A stretch of 26,403 nt of DNA from Deinococcus sp. (GTDB lineage: Bacteria > Deinococcota > Deinococci > Deinococcales > Thermaceae), in contig JAMCQK010000056.1 in the NCBI GenBank assembly GCA_023382135.1, forward strand, positions 1-26,403, written 5' to 3'. The notes under the pieces were generated by a model, which saw nothing but the letters and a program-made list of their open reading frames with translations, searched no databases and was not told where the DNA came from. The position numbers were made by a program, and so were the translations under genes. This document shows positions 1 through 7,765 of the stretch, piece by piece; position 1 is the first letter of the stretch; each line of letters starts with the position of its first letter.

Positions 1-683
1 TCCCCCAAAAACGAGAGCCGGCGCACGCGGCGTTTGCGGGCGTTGCTCTAAGCCTGTTGCTGGGTGCCGGCCCGCTGGTGGTGGCGGTTCCCTTCGCAAT
101 TTTGGTGGCGCTCGGCATCACCTGGGTACGGGAAAAAAGCAGCCTGGGCGAGGACACTGCCATCGGCATTTTCTTCGCTTTTTCGGTGGCGCTCGGGGTG
201 CTCTTTATGTCGCTACGCAAGGGGTACACTGCCGACGCGCTCTCGTACCTGTTTGGCTCCATCCTTGCGGTAACCTCCGCGGACCTGTGGGCCACTTTTG
301 TCATGCTGCTGGTGGCGGCAGCGACACTGCCCCGCTGGAAAGACTGGGCCTACGCCACCTTCGATCGGGAACTTGCCCTTGCGGACAGGCTTCCGGTTCT
401 TGGTCACGACTACCTGCTTTCCGCTCTGGTTGCGGGCGTCACCGTAATGGCGGTGAAGGTGGTAGGCATTGTGCTGATCCCCGCGTTCTTGGTGATTCCT
501 GCGGCCACCGCAAGGCTGGCAACTGGGACCTTTTCCCGCATGACCCTTGTTGCGGTGGCGCTCGGCGTGGGTTCAACCGTTGTGGGACTGGTAGTTTCCT
601 ACCTGCTTGATATTCCCAGCGGCAGCACCATTGTGCTGGTCCAGGTAGGGGGTTTCTTGGCGGCGCTTTTTCTCCGGCGGTAG
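1..683 (+). CDS. Metal (Zn/Mn-type) ABC transporter permease, 3' part
   Basis: The reading frame is open from the left edge (first full codon at base 3) to a TAG at 681-683, so the N-terminal part lies outside the window. The visible 226 residues are mostly hydrophobic segments typical of the ABC-3 permease family (ZnuB/MntB/TroC): a segment with REKSSLGEDTAIG followed by a glycine-rich helix, then YLFGSIL and a further helix, then VGIVLIPAFLVIPAATA near the C-terminus. This family forms the inner-membrane channel that imports zinc, manganese or iron with a periplasmic binding protein and an ATPase. The metal cannot be read from this fragment. The Rrf2-type regulator begins 53 bases downstream with its own promoter, so co-transcription is not required. 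Confidence 0.85.
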   Translation, partial: PQKREPAHAAFAGVALSLLLGAGPLVVAVPFAILVALGITWVREKSSLGEDTAIGIFFAFSVALGVLFMSLRKGYTADALSYLFGSILAVTSADLWATFVMLLVAAATLPRWKDWAYATFDRELALADRLPVLGHDYLLSALVAGVTVMAVKVVGIVLIPAFLVIPAATARLATGTFSRMTLVAVALGVGSTVVGLVVSYLLDIPSGSTIVLVQVGGFLAALFLRR

Positions 684-705
684 CAAAAAGAGAATCTCCT
701 CATAG

Positions 706-736
706 TTGTACGGAATTATCGGAATATACTAGGGTC
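706..736 (+). promoter_or_regulatory. Promoter of the Rrf2-type regulator, probably leaderless, with a direct repeat
   Basis: TATACT at 725-730 matches the -10 consensus at five of six positions and ends six bases before the ATG at 737. Transcription should therefore start at or next to the start codon. No convincing Shine-Dalgarno fits (AGGG at 731-734 is too close). CGGAAT occurs twice, at 711-716 and 720-725, a 9-bp period overlapping the core promoter and a plausible operator. TTGTAC at 706-711 resembles a -35 but is only 13 bases from the -10. The promoter call is from pattern; the operator role is inferred. Confidence 0.5.
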
Positions 737-1183
737 ATGTGGGTATCCACAAAGTCTCAGTACGGTTTGCGGGCGCTGGTGGAGATTGGCCTAAGGGCGC
801 CAGACGCGGTGCCGCTCAAGGAGGTGGCCGAGGTCCAGGGAATTAGCCAGCACTACCTGGAGCAGATTGCCTCGCACTTAAGGCGGGCGGGTTTTATCCG
901 CAGTATTCGCGGGGCCAAGGGCGGTTACAAGCTGGGCCGCCAGCCGGAGAAAATTTTTGCGCTCGAGGTAGTAGAAGCCCTGGAAGGAAGCTTAGCGCCA
1001 GTCACCTGTTTAGACGACCCGGAGTCCTGCTGGCAGACGGGGAGTTGTTCTACGGAAACGCTGTGGAAGAAGGTGGACGGGGCTATGCGCGGGGTGCTGG
1101 GGAAGACCAGCCTGAAGGACTTGGTGGAAGAGCGCAAGCTGATTGAGTCTAAAAAGCTCATCCAGCTTGAAATGTCCGCCTAG
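737..1183 (+). CDS. Rrf2/IscR-family transcriptional regulator with three-cysteine cluster motif
   Basis: This is a 148-residue protein, the usual Rrf2 length. The N-terminal winged helix covers about residues 1-65 (STKSQYGLRALVEIGLR, then GISQHYLEQIASHLRRAG and IRGAKGGYKLGR, the wing signature). Cysteines at 91, 98 and 104 are spaced almost as in IscR (C-X5-C-X5-C there, C-X6-C-X5-C here), so it probably binds a [2Fe-2S] cluster and senses Fe-S or cysteine status. The same strand carries a small secreted protein and a cysteine desulfurase directly downstream, matching the isc/suf-type context known for this family. The ATG at 737 follows a -10 element by six bases, suggesting a leaderless mRNA and possible autoregulation. 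Whether it regulates Fe-S or sulfur genes is inferred from context. Confidence 0.88.
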   Translation: MWVSTKSQYGLRALVEIGLRAPDAVPLKEVAEVQGISQHYLEQIASHLRRAGFIRSIRGAKGGYKLGRQPEKIFALEVVEALEGSLAPVTCLDDPESCWQTGSCSTETLWKKVDGAMRGVLGKTSLKDLVEERKLIESKKLIQLEMSA

Positions 1184-1196
1184 GAGAAGGTCGGCA

Positions 1197-1619
1197 GTGC
1201 GGTGGTTGCTGAGCTTGGTGGTGCTCTTGTCTTGGTCGGTGGCCAAGGAAAACAACACCTTGGTGGGGGTGGCTTTTTCTGGGCTGGGGCTGCACGGGGA
1301 AGTTAGGGTTCCGGGGAAGGAAGATCTAGATTCAACTAGTCCTGGCGGGCCGAGCACGGCCTTTACCGTTGAAGCCCTGGCAGATCTCAAGCTTCCGCCC
1401 CTGTACCTTCCCAAGGTGTACGATGGTTTCGATATTGTCTATTACTTGAAGGGCGAACGCGGCGGTATATTCAAAACAGTTGGCGCTACCTATTATCCTT
1501 TTATTTGCGGGCGTGGATACCTGTGGGCAGACGAACGCTGGTACTACACTACGCGTAACGCAGATTTGCTTTTAAGGCGCACCTTGTCTAGCATGGGCGT
1601 TCCGCTTGCCTGCTTCTAA
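1197..1619 (+). CDS. Small secreted protein of unknown function between regulator and cysteine desulfurase
   Basis: I do not recognise this protein. The chosen GTG at 1197 is preceded by AGGAGAAGG (1182-1190), which overlaps the stop of the upstream regulator; an upstream in-frame ATG at 1143 lies inside that gene and is less likely. The product is about 140 residues and starts with a typical signal peptide (basic RW, then LLSLVVLLSWSVA). The mature part is aromatic-rich near its C-terminus (FDIVYYLKGERGG, ATYYPFICGRGYLW, RWYYTT) and has two cysteines. Its position inside an apparent sulfur/Fe-S operon is suggestive but gives no function. Codons from 1326 to 1352 are made by a 27-bp sequence that is repeated in the ABC ATPase gene at 3068-3094. 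Confidence 0.6.
   Translation: MRWLLSLVVLLSWSVAKENNTLVGVAFSGLGLHGEVRVPGKEDLDSTSPGGPSTAFTVEALADLKLPPLYLPKVYDGFDIVYYLKGERGGIFKTVGATYYPFICGRGYLWADERWYYTTRNADLLLRRTLSSMGVPLACF
1326..1352 (+). repeat. 27-bp dispersed repeat, copy 1
   Basis: This sequence begins CTAGATTCAACTAG and ends GGCGGGCCG. It is identical over 27 bases to the reverse complement of 3068-3094, and the flanks are unrelated. Here it is translated as part of a secreted protein. The first 14 bases form an imperfect palindrome bounded by CTAG. Confidence 0.8.
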
Positions 1620-1629
1620 GAAGGAAGAT

Positions 1630-2754
1630 TTGGTCTACCTCGACTACGCCGCCACTACACCTTTGGATCCGGAAGTGAAAACCGGCATGGAGCGGGCGCT
1701 CGCTGCCTGGGGCAACCCTAGCTCGGTACATGCCGAAGGGCGCAAAGCCAGAGCGCTGTTGGAAGAAGCGCGTGAGCGGCTTGCAGGCTTGCTTGGTTGC
1801 AGGCCTCGGGAGATTGTTTTCACCGCCGGCGGGAGCGAGGCCGACGCGCTGGCCATCATGGGCTATGCGCTTGCCAAGGGCAAAGGACATTTGATTACCA
1901 CACAAGTTGAGCACTCATCGGTGCTCGGCGCGATGAAAACTCTTGAGCGCCTCGGATTTAGCGTCACATACGTGAAGCCCGATAGCTACGGGATGATCTA
2001 CCCCGAACAAGTTGCGGAGGCAGTCCGCCGGGATACTTTGCTGGTGAGCGTGATGACCGTTAATAACGAGCTTGGGAATATCTACCCGGTTTCCGAGATA
2101 TCGTCACTTTGCAAGTCAAGGGGTGTGATTTTCCACACTGACGCGGTGCAGGCTTTTGGAACTATCGGGCTTGATATCACAAGCACCGGGGCTGACTTGG
2201 TGTCAATTGCCGCACACAAGTTCTATGGCCCGAAAGGCATTGGGGCGCTTTATGTGCGCAGGGGCGTTGAGCTTTCTGCCCTCACGCCCGGAAAACAAGA
2301 GCAAGGCCTGCGCGGCGGCAGCGAGAATCTGCCGGGCGCGTATGGGATGAGCCTGGCGGCTGAGAAGGCGGTGAAGTTGTTGGGGCAAGAATCATCCAGA
2401 CTACTGGCTTTGCGACATCAACTGGAGAGCCGTGTCCTCTCAATACCCGGCGTCTCCTTGAATGGCCACCCTACCCTAAGAAGCCCCAAGCACGTAAACG
2501 TCACCGTGCAGGATGCCGATGGCGAAGGGCTTTTGCTCAATCTCGACTTACTCGGCGTTGCCGCCTCTTCTGGCTCGGCATGCAGCGCCGGGAGTCTGGA
2601 GCCAAGCCATGTGCTCCTGGCCATTGGCCGCTCCAAGACCGAGGCGCGCGCCTCGGTGCGTTTCAGTCTTGGGCGCTACACCACCGAGGCGGAAATAGAC
2701 CGGGCAGTGGAGGTGTTTGGGGAGGCGGTAGGGCGCTCGAGAGCAGGGGTTTAG
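1630..2754 (+). CDS. Cysteine desulfurase (IscS/NifS family)
   Basis: This is a PLP enzyme that removes sulfur from cysteine as an enzyme-bound persulfide for Fe-S clusters and tRNA thiolation. The N-terminus VYLDYAATTPLDPEVK is diagnostic. The PLP lysine lies in AAHKFYGPKGIGALY, and the persulfide cysteine in SSGSACSAGSLEPSHVL near the C-terminus. The length of about 374 residues fits group I enzymes. I chose the TTG at 1630, preceded by AAGGAAG (1621-1627), because homologues start at this point. A TTG at 1606 overlapping the previous gene is possible. The gene follows the Rrf2 regulator and the small secreted protein on the same strand. Its end overlaps the end of the convergent ABC ATPase gene by a few bases. 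Confidence 0.92.
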   Translation: MVYLDYAATTPLDPEVKTGMERALAAWGNPSSVHAEGRKARALLEEARERLAGLLGCRPREIVFTAGGSEADALAIMGYALAKGKGHLITTQVEHSSVLGAMKTLERLGFSVTYVKPDSYGMIYPEQVAEAVRRDTLLVSVMTVNNELGNIYPVSEISSLCKSRGVIFHTDAVQAFGTIGLDITSTGADLVSIAAHKFYGPKGIGALYVRRGVELSALTPGKQEQGLRGGSENLPGAYGMSLAAEKAVKLLGQESSRLLALRHQLESRVLSIPGVSLNGHPTLRSPKHVNVTVQDADGEGLLLNLDLLGVAASSGSACSAGSLEPSHVLLAIGRSKTEARASVRFSLGRYTTEAEIDRAVEVFGEAVGRSRAGV

Positions 2755-3458
2755 GCATTTGGTTGTACCTGGTCATTGATTATCTGCCCATCACGTAGGT
2801 GAATGATGCGTTTTGCTCGCGACGCCACCTCTGGACTGTGAGTGACTGTGATCAGGGTAGAGCCATGTGCGTAAACTTCATCCAAAAGGTCTAGAATGCG
2901 CTCTCCGGTTCGGCTATCCAGGTTGCCAGTGGGCTCATCCGCCAGGATCAATTTGGGCTTCATCACTAATGCCCGGGCTATAGCTATGCGCTGCTCCTGG
3001 CCGCCTGAGAGTTCGCTAGGGTAGTGATCTTTTTTATCAGCCAAGCCCACCCGCTCTAGCATTTCCACGGCCCGCCAGGACTAGTTGAATCTAGTTATTC
3101 CCGAGTAATGTAGCGGCAATGCTACATTTTCCCAGGTCCTCAAATGTGGCAAAAGGTTGTAGTTCTGGAAGACAAAGCCAATCGTTTGTCCCCTCAGGCG
3201 AGAACGCGCTGAATCGCTGAGGGCGAGTGGGTTGCTTCCAAGCAGGGTATAGCTCCCGGATGTAGGGATATCCATAAGACCCAGAAGGTACAAAAGGGTG
3301 GTTTTACCTGCACCCGAGGGACCAACTAAGGCTATCTTTTCGCCCATATCAATGGATAAGTTCACGTTTTTGAGTACCTGGAAAGAATTCCTTCCCTTAA
3401 GGTAGGACTTGGTGACATCCTTCATAACGGCGATGGGCTGCCCGGGGTTCTTCATCAC
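2751..3458 (-). pseudogene. ABC transporter ATP-binding protein (MacB/LolD type) interrupted by an in-frame amber codon
   Basis: The frame starts with ATG at 3458, overlapping the permease stop as ATGA, and encodes a 235-codon ATPase of normal length, but a TAG stands at 3083-3081. Before it are Walker A (GPSGAGKTTLL) and the Q-loop (FVFQNYNLLPHL). After it, in the same frame, are the signature LSGGQEQRIAIARAL, Walker B (LILADEPTG) and the H-loop (VTHSPEVA). Spacing around the stop equals that of intact relatives, so this is not a frameshift. The codons around the stop (F N stop S W R A) come from a 27-bp sequence also present at 1326-1352. Read-through, reinitiation at the GTG at 3068, or loss of function are all possible. 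If functional, it would power the adjacent permease. Confidence 0.85.
3068..3094 (-). repeat. 27-bp dispersed repeat, copy 2, containing the amber codon of the ATPase gene
   Basis: Read on the minus strand, this is identical over 27 bases to 1326-1352. It supplies the TAG at 3083-3081. A chance match of this length within 26 kb is very unlikely. Confidence 0.8.
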
Positions 3459-5689
3459 CCCATATCTCCTCTCAGCGATTGGGCAGGTTCAGCCCTAGAA
3501 GCGGCCCACGCTGGCCAAGCGCTGAAGAGAACGGCGACGACCATGGCAACCCCGATTGCAAACAAGGGCGAGCTCCACTTAATAGCGGGAGAAACCTTCT
3601 GTAGCGCCGAAGCCAGAAAGCTGAGAGCAATCCCGAATAGCCCCCCGATCGAGGCTGCATACAGGGCAAGCCGGGTGCCCTGTGTAAAGAAGAGACCGAA
3701 CACTGCTGACTGGCTGGCACCCACCGCCCTGCGAATTGCAATTTCCCTAGCCCTGGAAGTGATGCTGACAAACATCTGTGCTGCTAATCCCACCCCACCT
3801 AGCAACAGTAGCATCGCTGAGAGAATCTGGTACACCGCGGAAAGCTCCCTAAGTGCTGCCCTGATGGGAGGGAATACGTCCTGAAGAGTGTGAGCAGCCA
3901 CAGGAGCCAGCGTAGGGTCATTGTGGCGGGCTGTTAGAAACGCAGCGACCTCTTCCAAGGTTTCGCCAAAATCATATTCATCGCCTACCTGTATCAGTAT
4001 TTCTCCTCGTGATCCGGGTATGTGTTGAATATCATCAAGGGAAACCACAACGTGATCATTGGGTAAGTTGCCGGGTGCGAAGTCATCCCCTCCCTTGTAG
4101 ACCCCCGAGACAATGAATGATCTTCCTCCCAAGGAAATTGCTTCATCAACAGGGTTAGCTGACCCAAAGATCTGATTGGCGAGTCGCAAGCCAAGGAGGA
4201 CTTGCCCATGCCTTGGAAACCGACCAGTTACAAGCTCCGGAGTGCTAAGTTGAAGGAAACCATCCTTGAAGGCGCTTACTGCAGCTACCCTGCTCAGATT
4301 TGGAGCCTGGATTTGCAGGAAGCCACGCTCGACAAATCCCATGGCGTGCAAACGCTTAGCAGGCGCAGCGCTTTGCAAAGCAAGATAGTCGCTTAGAGTT
4401 AGCTGTGGAGTACCTCGAGGGTCAAGAAACTGAGCACGGTTAGAGAAACGAAACGACGAGAAGATGCCCAGCCTGTCTTGGAAAGTTCCAATTAGCCTTG
4501 ACGTCTCCCGCTCCGCCGACTCTGCGGTGGAGACTTGAAGAACGAAGCCTGCGGCCCCAAGGGCTATCCCCGCGCCGATGAGCCAGGCGCGCTGTGTAGC
4601 GATACTGGAAATCATGGATTTAATGACGTAAGCCGGCTGTTGCAAGGCTGTCCGTAGTGAAACCAGTCCGGAGGTAAGAGACACCAACAAAGTCAGGGTG
4701 CAGAAGACTATCAAAGTGGCAAGCGCGCCAGGATAAGCATTAACACCAATGGTCTTTTCCAGCCACCATGCGGCCAAGCTGGCTGCGGGTAGCCCGGTTA
4801 CTAGCCCAAGTATTGCCCACGGCAGACTATCGGCTATCTCTTCAAAAACTACCTGCTGGATTGTGGCACCCGTGGCCCGGCGGATGCCGATCATGCGCAT
4901 GCGCTCGAGAACCCTAACGGCGAAGAAGGCAAGTAAATTGGCTATAGCAGCTAAGAGCACAGCCAACACCCCAAAACCCAAGGCGCCGGAGAGCAGGCGT
5001 GCTACTTGCTGTCTTAATTGGAGGCCATACAGGCTGATCAAAGGCAGCACTTCATAGCTCTTGAGACCGTTTTGGAGTAGCCAGCTCCGAAGCTGATCCG
5101 CAATCGGCGTCGCCTGACTGGGCTTCGCTTGAATGAAAAGCTCGGTAGGAGGGACGGGCGCGCTTTCAAGCGGAACATATAGTGTAAAATCCGCCGCCCA
5201 ATCAGGCCCGCCTCGCCCAGCCACTGAGGCTAGATATCCCACCACCGTGACGTTCCGGCCAAATGCCTGAACGTTTTGAAGCATGAGGTGCTTTAGATCA
5301 TACCCCGCTACCGCCTCGTCAGGCGCTCTTGGATAGTTACCGGCAGCTAATTCGTATCGGCGGATTTGGTAGAACTCTGAGCTAACCCCGGCGGTAAGAT
5401 ACCCGAACTTCATGGCTGAACGAACTGCACGAGTTGCAAGGGCTACAGATGCGATCTCGGGTATGGTCTGCCTTAGTCCTCCGTCGAGGACGCTCTTGGG
5501 CAACGGTTCTATGGTACCCCCGCGCTCTGGGAGACGAATCAGCCAGGTTTCGTGCCCAACGGATTCAGTAAGTTTTCGCAGGGTTCTGGAGGACTGTTCG
5601 GATAGGCCCGCGGTCACACCGAGTGTTGCTGCTACAATTGCCAGGGACAGGACGGCACTTAGCTGTCGTACCCAGGAAAATTGTCTCAT
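3455..5689 (-). CDS. MacB/FtsX-type ABC transporter permease with two FtsX modules
   Basis: This is a 744-residue protein made of two similar halves. Each half has one membrane helix, a large extracytoplasmic region and three further helices: helix 1 near residues 10-30, helices near 225-350, another near 365-385, and the last three near 625-735. Both halves carry the FtsX-type cytoplasmic signature (MRMIGIRRATGATIQQV and AREIAIRRAVGASQSAV). Permeases of this type do mechanotransmission or export of peptides, lipoproteins and antimicrobials rather than import. Related large permeases occur as bacteriocin-associated membrane proteins. It overlaps by four bases (ATGA) both the secreted thioredoxin-fold gene upstream and the ATPase gene downstream, so these three are translationally coupled. 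The substrate is unknown; the neighbouring Cys-rich peptide is an obvious candidate. Confidence 0.85.
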   Translation of the reverse strand: MRQFSWVRQLSAVLSLAIVAATLGVTAGLSEQSSRTLRKLTESVGHETWLIRLPERGGTIEPLPKSVLDGGLRQTIPEIASVALATRAVRSAMKFGYLTAGVSSEFYQIRRYELAAGNYPRAPDEAVAGYDLKHLMLQNVQAFGRNVTVVGYLASVAGRGGPDWAADFTLYVPLESAPVPPTELFIQAKPSQATPIADQLRSWLLQNGLKSYEVLPLISLYGLQLRQQVARLLSGALGFGVLAVLLAAIANLLAFFAVRVLERMRMIGIRRATGATIQQVVFEEIADSLPWAILGLVTGLPAASLAAWWLEKTIGVNAYPGALATLIVFCTLTLLVSLTSGLVSLRTALQQPAYVIKSMISSIATQRAWLIGAGIALGAAGFVLQVSTAESAERETSRLIGTFQDRLGIFSSFRFSNRAQFLDPRGTPQLTLSDYLALQSAAPAKRLHAMGFVERGFLQIQAPNLSRVAAVSAFKDGFLQLSTPELVTGRFPRHGQVLLGLRLANQIFGSANPVDEAISLGGRSFIVSGVYKGGDDFAPGNLPNDHVVVSLDDIQHIPGSRGEILIQVGDEYDFGETLEEVAAFLTARHNDPTLAPVAAHTLQDVFPPIRAALRELSAVYQILSAMLLLLGGVGLAAQMFVSITSRAREIAIRRAVGASQSAVFGLFFTQGTRLALYAASIGGLFGIALSFLASALQKVSPAIKWSSPLFAIGVAMVVAVLFSAWPAWAASRAEPAQSLRGDMG

Positions 5690-6753
5690 TTGCCCTTAGC
5701 CTTGTTAAGTGCAGTTTCCAGAAGATCCATCTGCCGATCTGCTTCTGCAATACTAAGAGAAAGCGGGAGTAATACCCTGCCGCCGCGATCTATCACCCAG
5801 GCATTAGGGGTTTCAAGCCAACGCAAGCGCAACTCTGGACTCGAGAGGTACACAAACTTCCAATAGGGGAAACGCTGTTTGAGCCTGGATAGAACAGCAC
5901 CGGCCCGGTTCGCGATCTCTGGATTATCAATCAGGCCTATGCCCTGTACGCCTACTTTTTTGAGCAGCGGGGTGAGGGCTTCCAGAAGTTGTTTACCAAA
6001 GGCACCCGCTTCAGGTATTGAATTAGGTTTGATCTCCACGGGCTTTGTGGCTTGATCCTCAAAGCCTGACAAGCGCAAAATCAATGAGGGATGTCCGGGG
6101 ATGTGCACACCATCGGGGATACGGCTTCCGATCACACGCAGTGGGGCGGGCATTACCCCAACACCTCTTCCAGCCAGGAAACCGCGGGCACTCATCACAA
6201 TGAGTGACTCCACACCTTTACGACTCCACTCGCCAAAGCCCCTGAAAGGATAGCGTGCTACGATCTTGCCGCTCTCAATGAAGTACAAACCCGCTACATC
6301 TGTGAATGCTCCCTCAGGGCCGGCACTGTCAGGATAGTGTACTGCGGTAAGCTGGCGTATCTCACCTTGTTCGAAAAGGGTGGTGTAAGGGAAAAGTTTG
6401 GCGAATTCCAGCCTCGAGCTTGGATCAACCGGCCCTCCAAAATTGGGGAACACTACGGCGTAACCTCGCCCCAATTGGGTAAAGGGTTGAAGTTGTTGGG
6501 TAAAAGACGGCAACTGCTTATTGACCTCAGGATAGGCAAATCTATGCTGAATCAGCTCGCTGCTGATTAGCCAAAGCAAGTAGCGTCCGGATATTGGTAG
6601 GGAGAAAGGTTGACCCTTATCCGTGAGCAGCTGCATCGAAGGCAGGCTGACCCCTGGCGCAAGCAGCCCCAGGGGTACCTGACTGACATTGATGCCCGAA
6701 GCCGTTACAGCCGGTAGAAGCGCCGAGAGTACAGTGATCCAAAGCCGAATCAT
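5686..6753 (-). CDS. Secreted thioredoxin-fold protein without a CXXC active site
   Basis: I recognise only the fold. The ATG at 6753 begins a signal peptide (MIRLWITVLSALLPAVTASG) and lies 10 bases after the stop of the Cys-rich peptide gene; a GTG at 6780 would overlap that gene. The next region (LAPGVSLPSMQLLTDKGQPFSL) resembles the start of TlpA/peroxiredoxin-like domains, but where C-X-X-C is expected there is LLWLISSELIQHRF, so it should not be a disulfide oxidoreductase. Near the C-terminus TPNAWVIDRGGRVLLPL resembles the end of a thioredoxin domain, suggesting a second degenerate module. The stop overlaps the permease start as ATGA. It may be a partner, chaperone or periplasmic adaptor of the transporter; this is inference from coupling only. 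Confidence 0.7.
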   Translation of the reverse strand: MIRLWITVLSALLPAVTASGINVSQVPLGLLAPGVSLPSMQLLTDKGQPFSLPISGRYLLWLISSELIQHRFAYPEVNKQLPSFTQQLQPFTQLGRGYAVVFPNFGGPVDPSSRLEFAKLFPYTTLFEQGEIRQLTAVHYPDSAGPEGAFTDVAGLYFIESGKIVARYPFRGFGEWSRKGVESLIVMSARGFLAGRGVGVMPAPLRVIGSRIPDGVHIPGHPSLILRLSGFEDQATKPVEIKPNSIPEAGAFGKQLLEALTPLLKKVGVQGIGLIDNPEIANRAGAVLSRLKQRFPYWKFVYLSSPELRLRWLETPNAWVIDRGGRVLLPLSLSIAEADRQMDLLETALNKAKGK

Positions 6754-6763
6754 GTGGGTCAGC

Positions 6764-7021
6764 CTAACAGTAGAGTTCACAACTGCCGCACTGAAGGACG
6801 GTTACCTGTGTACCGTCTTGGTTTGGAAGGACACCACCACTTTGAAACTCATACGTACAATTGGTACAGGTTTGTAGTGTATCGGGCGGCGTAGAGCAAA
6901 CTGAGCAGAAAGCAAACTCAGAGGCCACCAGTACCCACCACCGACCGTAGCCGGTACACGTTGCAAACGCCAAGCTTGCCAAAGCCAGCATTGCCACAAA
7001 CACCATCAGTTTACGTCTCAT
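6764..7021 (-). CDS. Secreted small cysteine-rich peptide (three CXXC motifs)
   Basis: The 85-residue product has a clear signal peptide (MRRKLMVFVAMLALASLAFA), leaving a mature peptide of about 65 residues. Eight cysteines stand at 22, 39, 42, 52, 55, 78, 81 and 85: CSVC, CTNC and CGSC plus C22 and the C-terminal C85. The even count and paired spacing suggest several disulfides or metal binding. It has the strongest ribosome binding site of its cluster (AAGGAGGAG, about six bases before the ATG), which fits a highly produced product. It follows the double-thioredoxin gene by 12 bases and precedes a thioredoxin-fold gene and a MacB-type transporter. I do not recognise the family. A disulfide-rich bacteriocin-like peptide, a metal-binding peptide or a redox carrier are all possible. 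Confidence 0.7.
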   Translation of the reverse strand: MRRKLMVFVAMLALASLAFATCTGYGRWWVLVASEFAFCSVCSTPPDTLQTCTNCTYEFQSGGVLPNQDGTQVTVLQCGSCELYC

Positions 7022-7033
7022 ATGCGCTCCTCC

Positions 7034-7765
7034 TTACTTCTTCAGCGCAAGGCTGACAAGCCGCTTGAATTCTTCTCGATAGCCAAGATCAACCCATATC
7101 ACCCTCCCTTTCCTGAGCAACACGCTCGTAGGCGCACCTGGTATGCCCCAATCGGAATACACTTGAGGGTCATAGCGTCCTGGGCAGGCTTTAGGCCACT
7201 TTCTGGTGTTTACACCAACGATGGTGATTTTGGTAAGCCCAGACCTGCACATTGCCTCGAAGGTATCTCGTTCTTTCTCGCACCATGGGCATCCTTGCTT
7301 CCAGAACACCACTAGTCCGGTGTAATTTGCGAAAGTCCCCACAATACGCGCGCCCGCGCTAATTTTGAAACTATACTTGCTCTTAAAGCTGCCGTTTCTC
7401 ACCTGTTCAGCCACAGTCGAAATAGATAGCGCCGAAGTTTTTACGATCCGCATAATCTCTAGCCCTTCCCTGAAAACAATCACTAATGGAAATCTATCGA
7501 CGCGCAGGGTTTGTTGAAGAAATTTATCGCTATCTACTATTAAAGGCTGGTAATTGGGTAGAGATTGCTCTGCAATGAAGGTAATGGAAGTTTTTTTGAG
7601 AACAGATAGCTCCTTAAACTGTGCCGCCAACCGAAGGCACGGCTTGCAACCGGACTTCACAAAAATGGCCACCCGTGTTCCGCGCTCCAGGTTATAACCA
7701 TAGGGAACCACCTGCGCCCAACCAAGGCCCAGCGCTGCTACTACCCATGCCGCCCAACGGAGCAT
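7034..7765 (-). CDS. Secreted protein with two thioredoxin-like domains (CKPC and CPWC)
   Basis: The 243-residue protein begins with a signal peptide (MLRWAAWVVAALGLGWAQ). Domain one covers about residues 25-125, with active site C40-KP-C43 and a cis-proline context RFPLVIVF. Domain two covers about 130-243, with C159-PW-C162 and cis-proline context GAPTSVLL. Extra cysteines lie at 173 and 194. Both domains keep redox-competent motifs, so it probably makes, breaks or shuffles disulfides outside the membrane. The natural client is the eight-cysteine secreted peptide encoded 12 bases downstream. It is the first gene of the cluster and starts six bases after a -10 element, so its mRNA is probably leaderless. 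Thiol redox chemistry is well supported by motif; the client is inferred. Confidence 0.82.
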   Translation of the reverse strand: MLRWAAWVVAALGLGWAQVVPYGYNLERGTRVAIFVKSGCKPCLRLAAQFKELSVLKKTSITFIAEQSLPNYQPLIVDSDKFLQQTLRVDRFPLVIVFREGLEIMRIVKTSALSISTVAEQVRNGSFKSKYSFKISAGARIVGTFANYTGLVVFWKQGCPWCEKERDTFEAMCRSGLTKITIVGVNTRKWPKACPGRYDPQVYSDWGIPGAPTSVLLRKGRVIWVDLGYREEFKRLVSLALKK

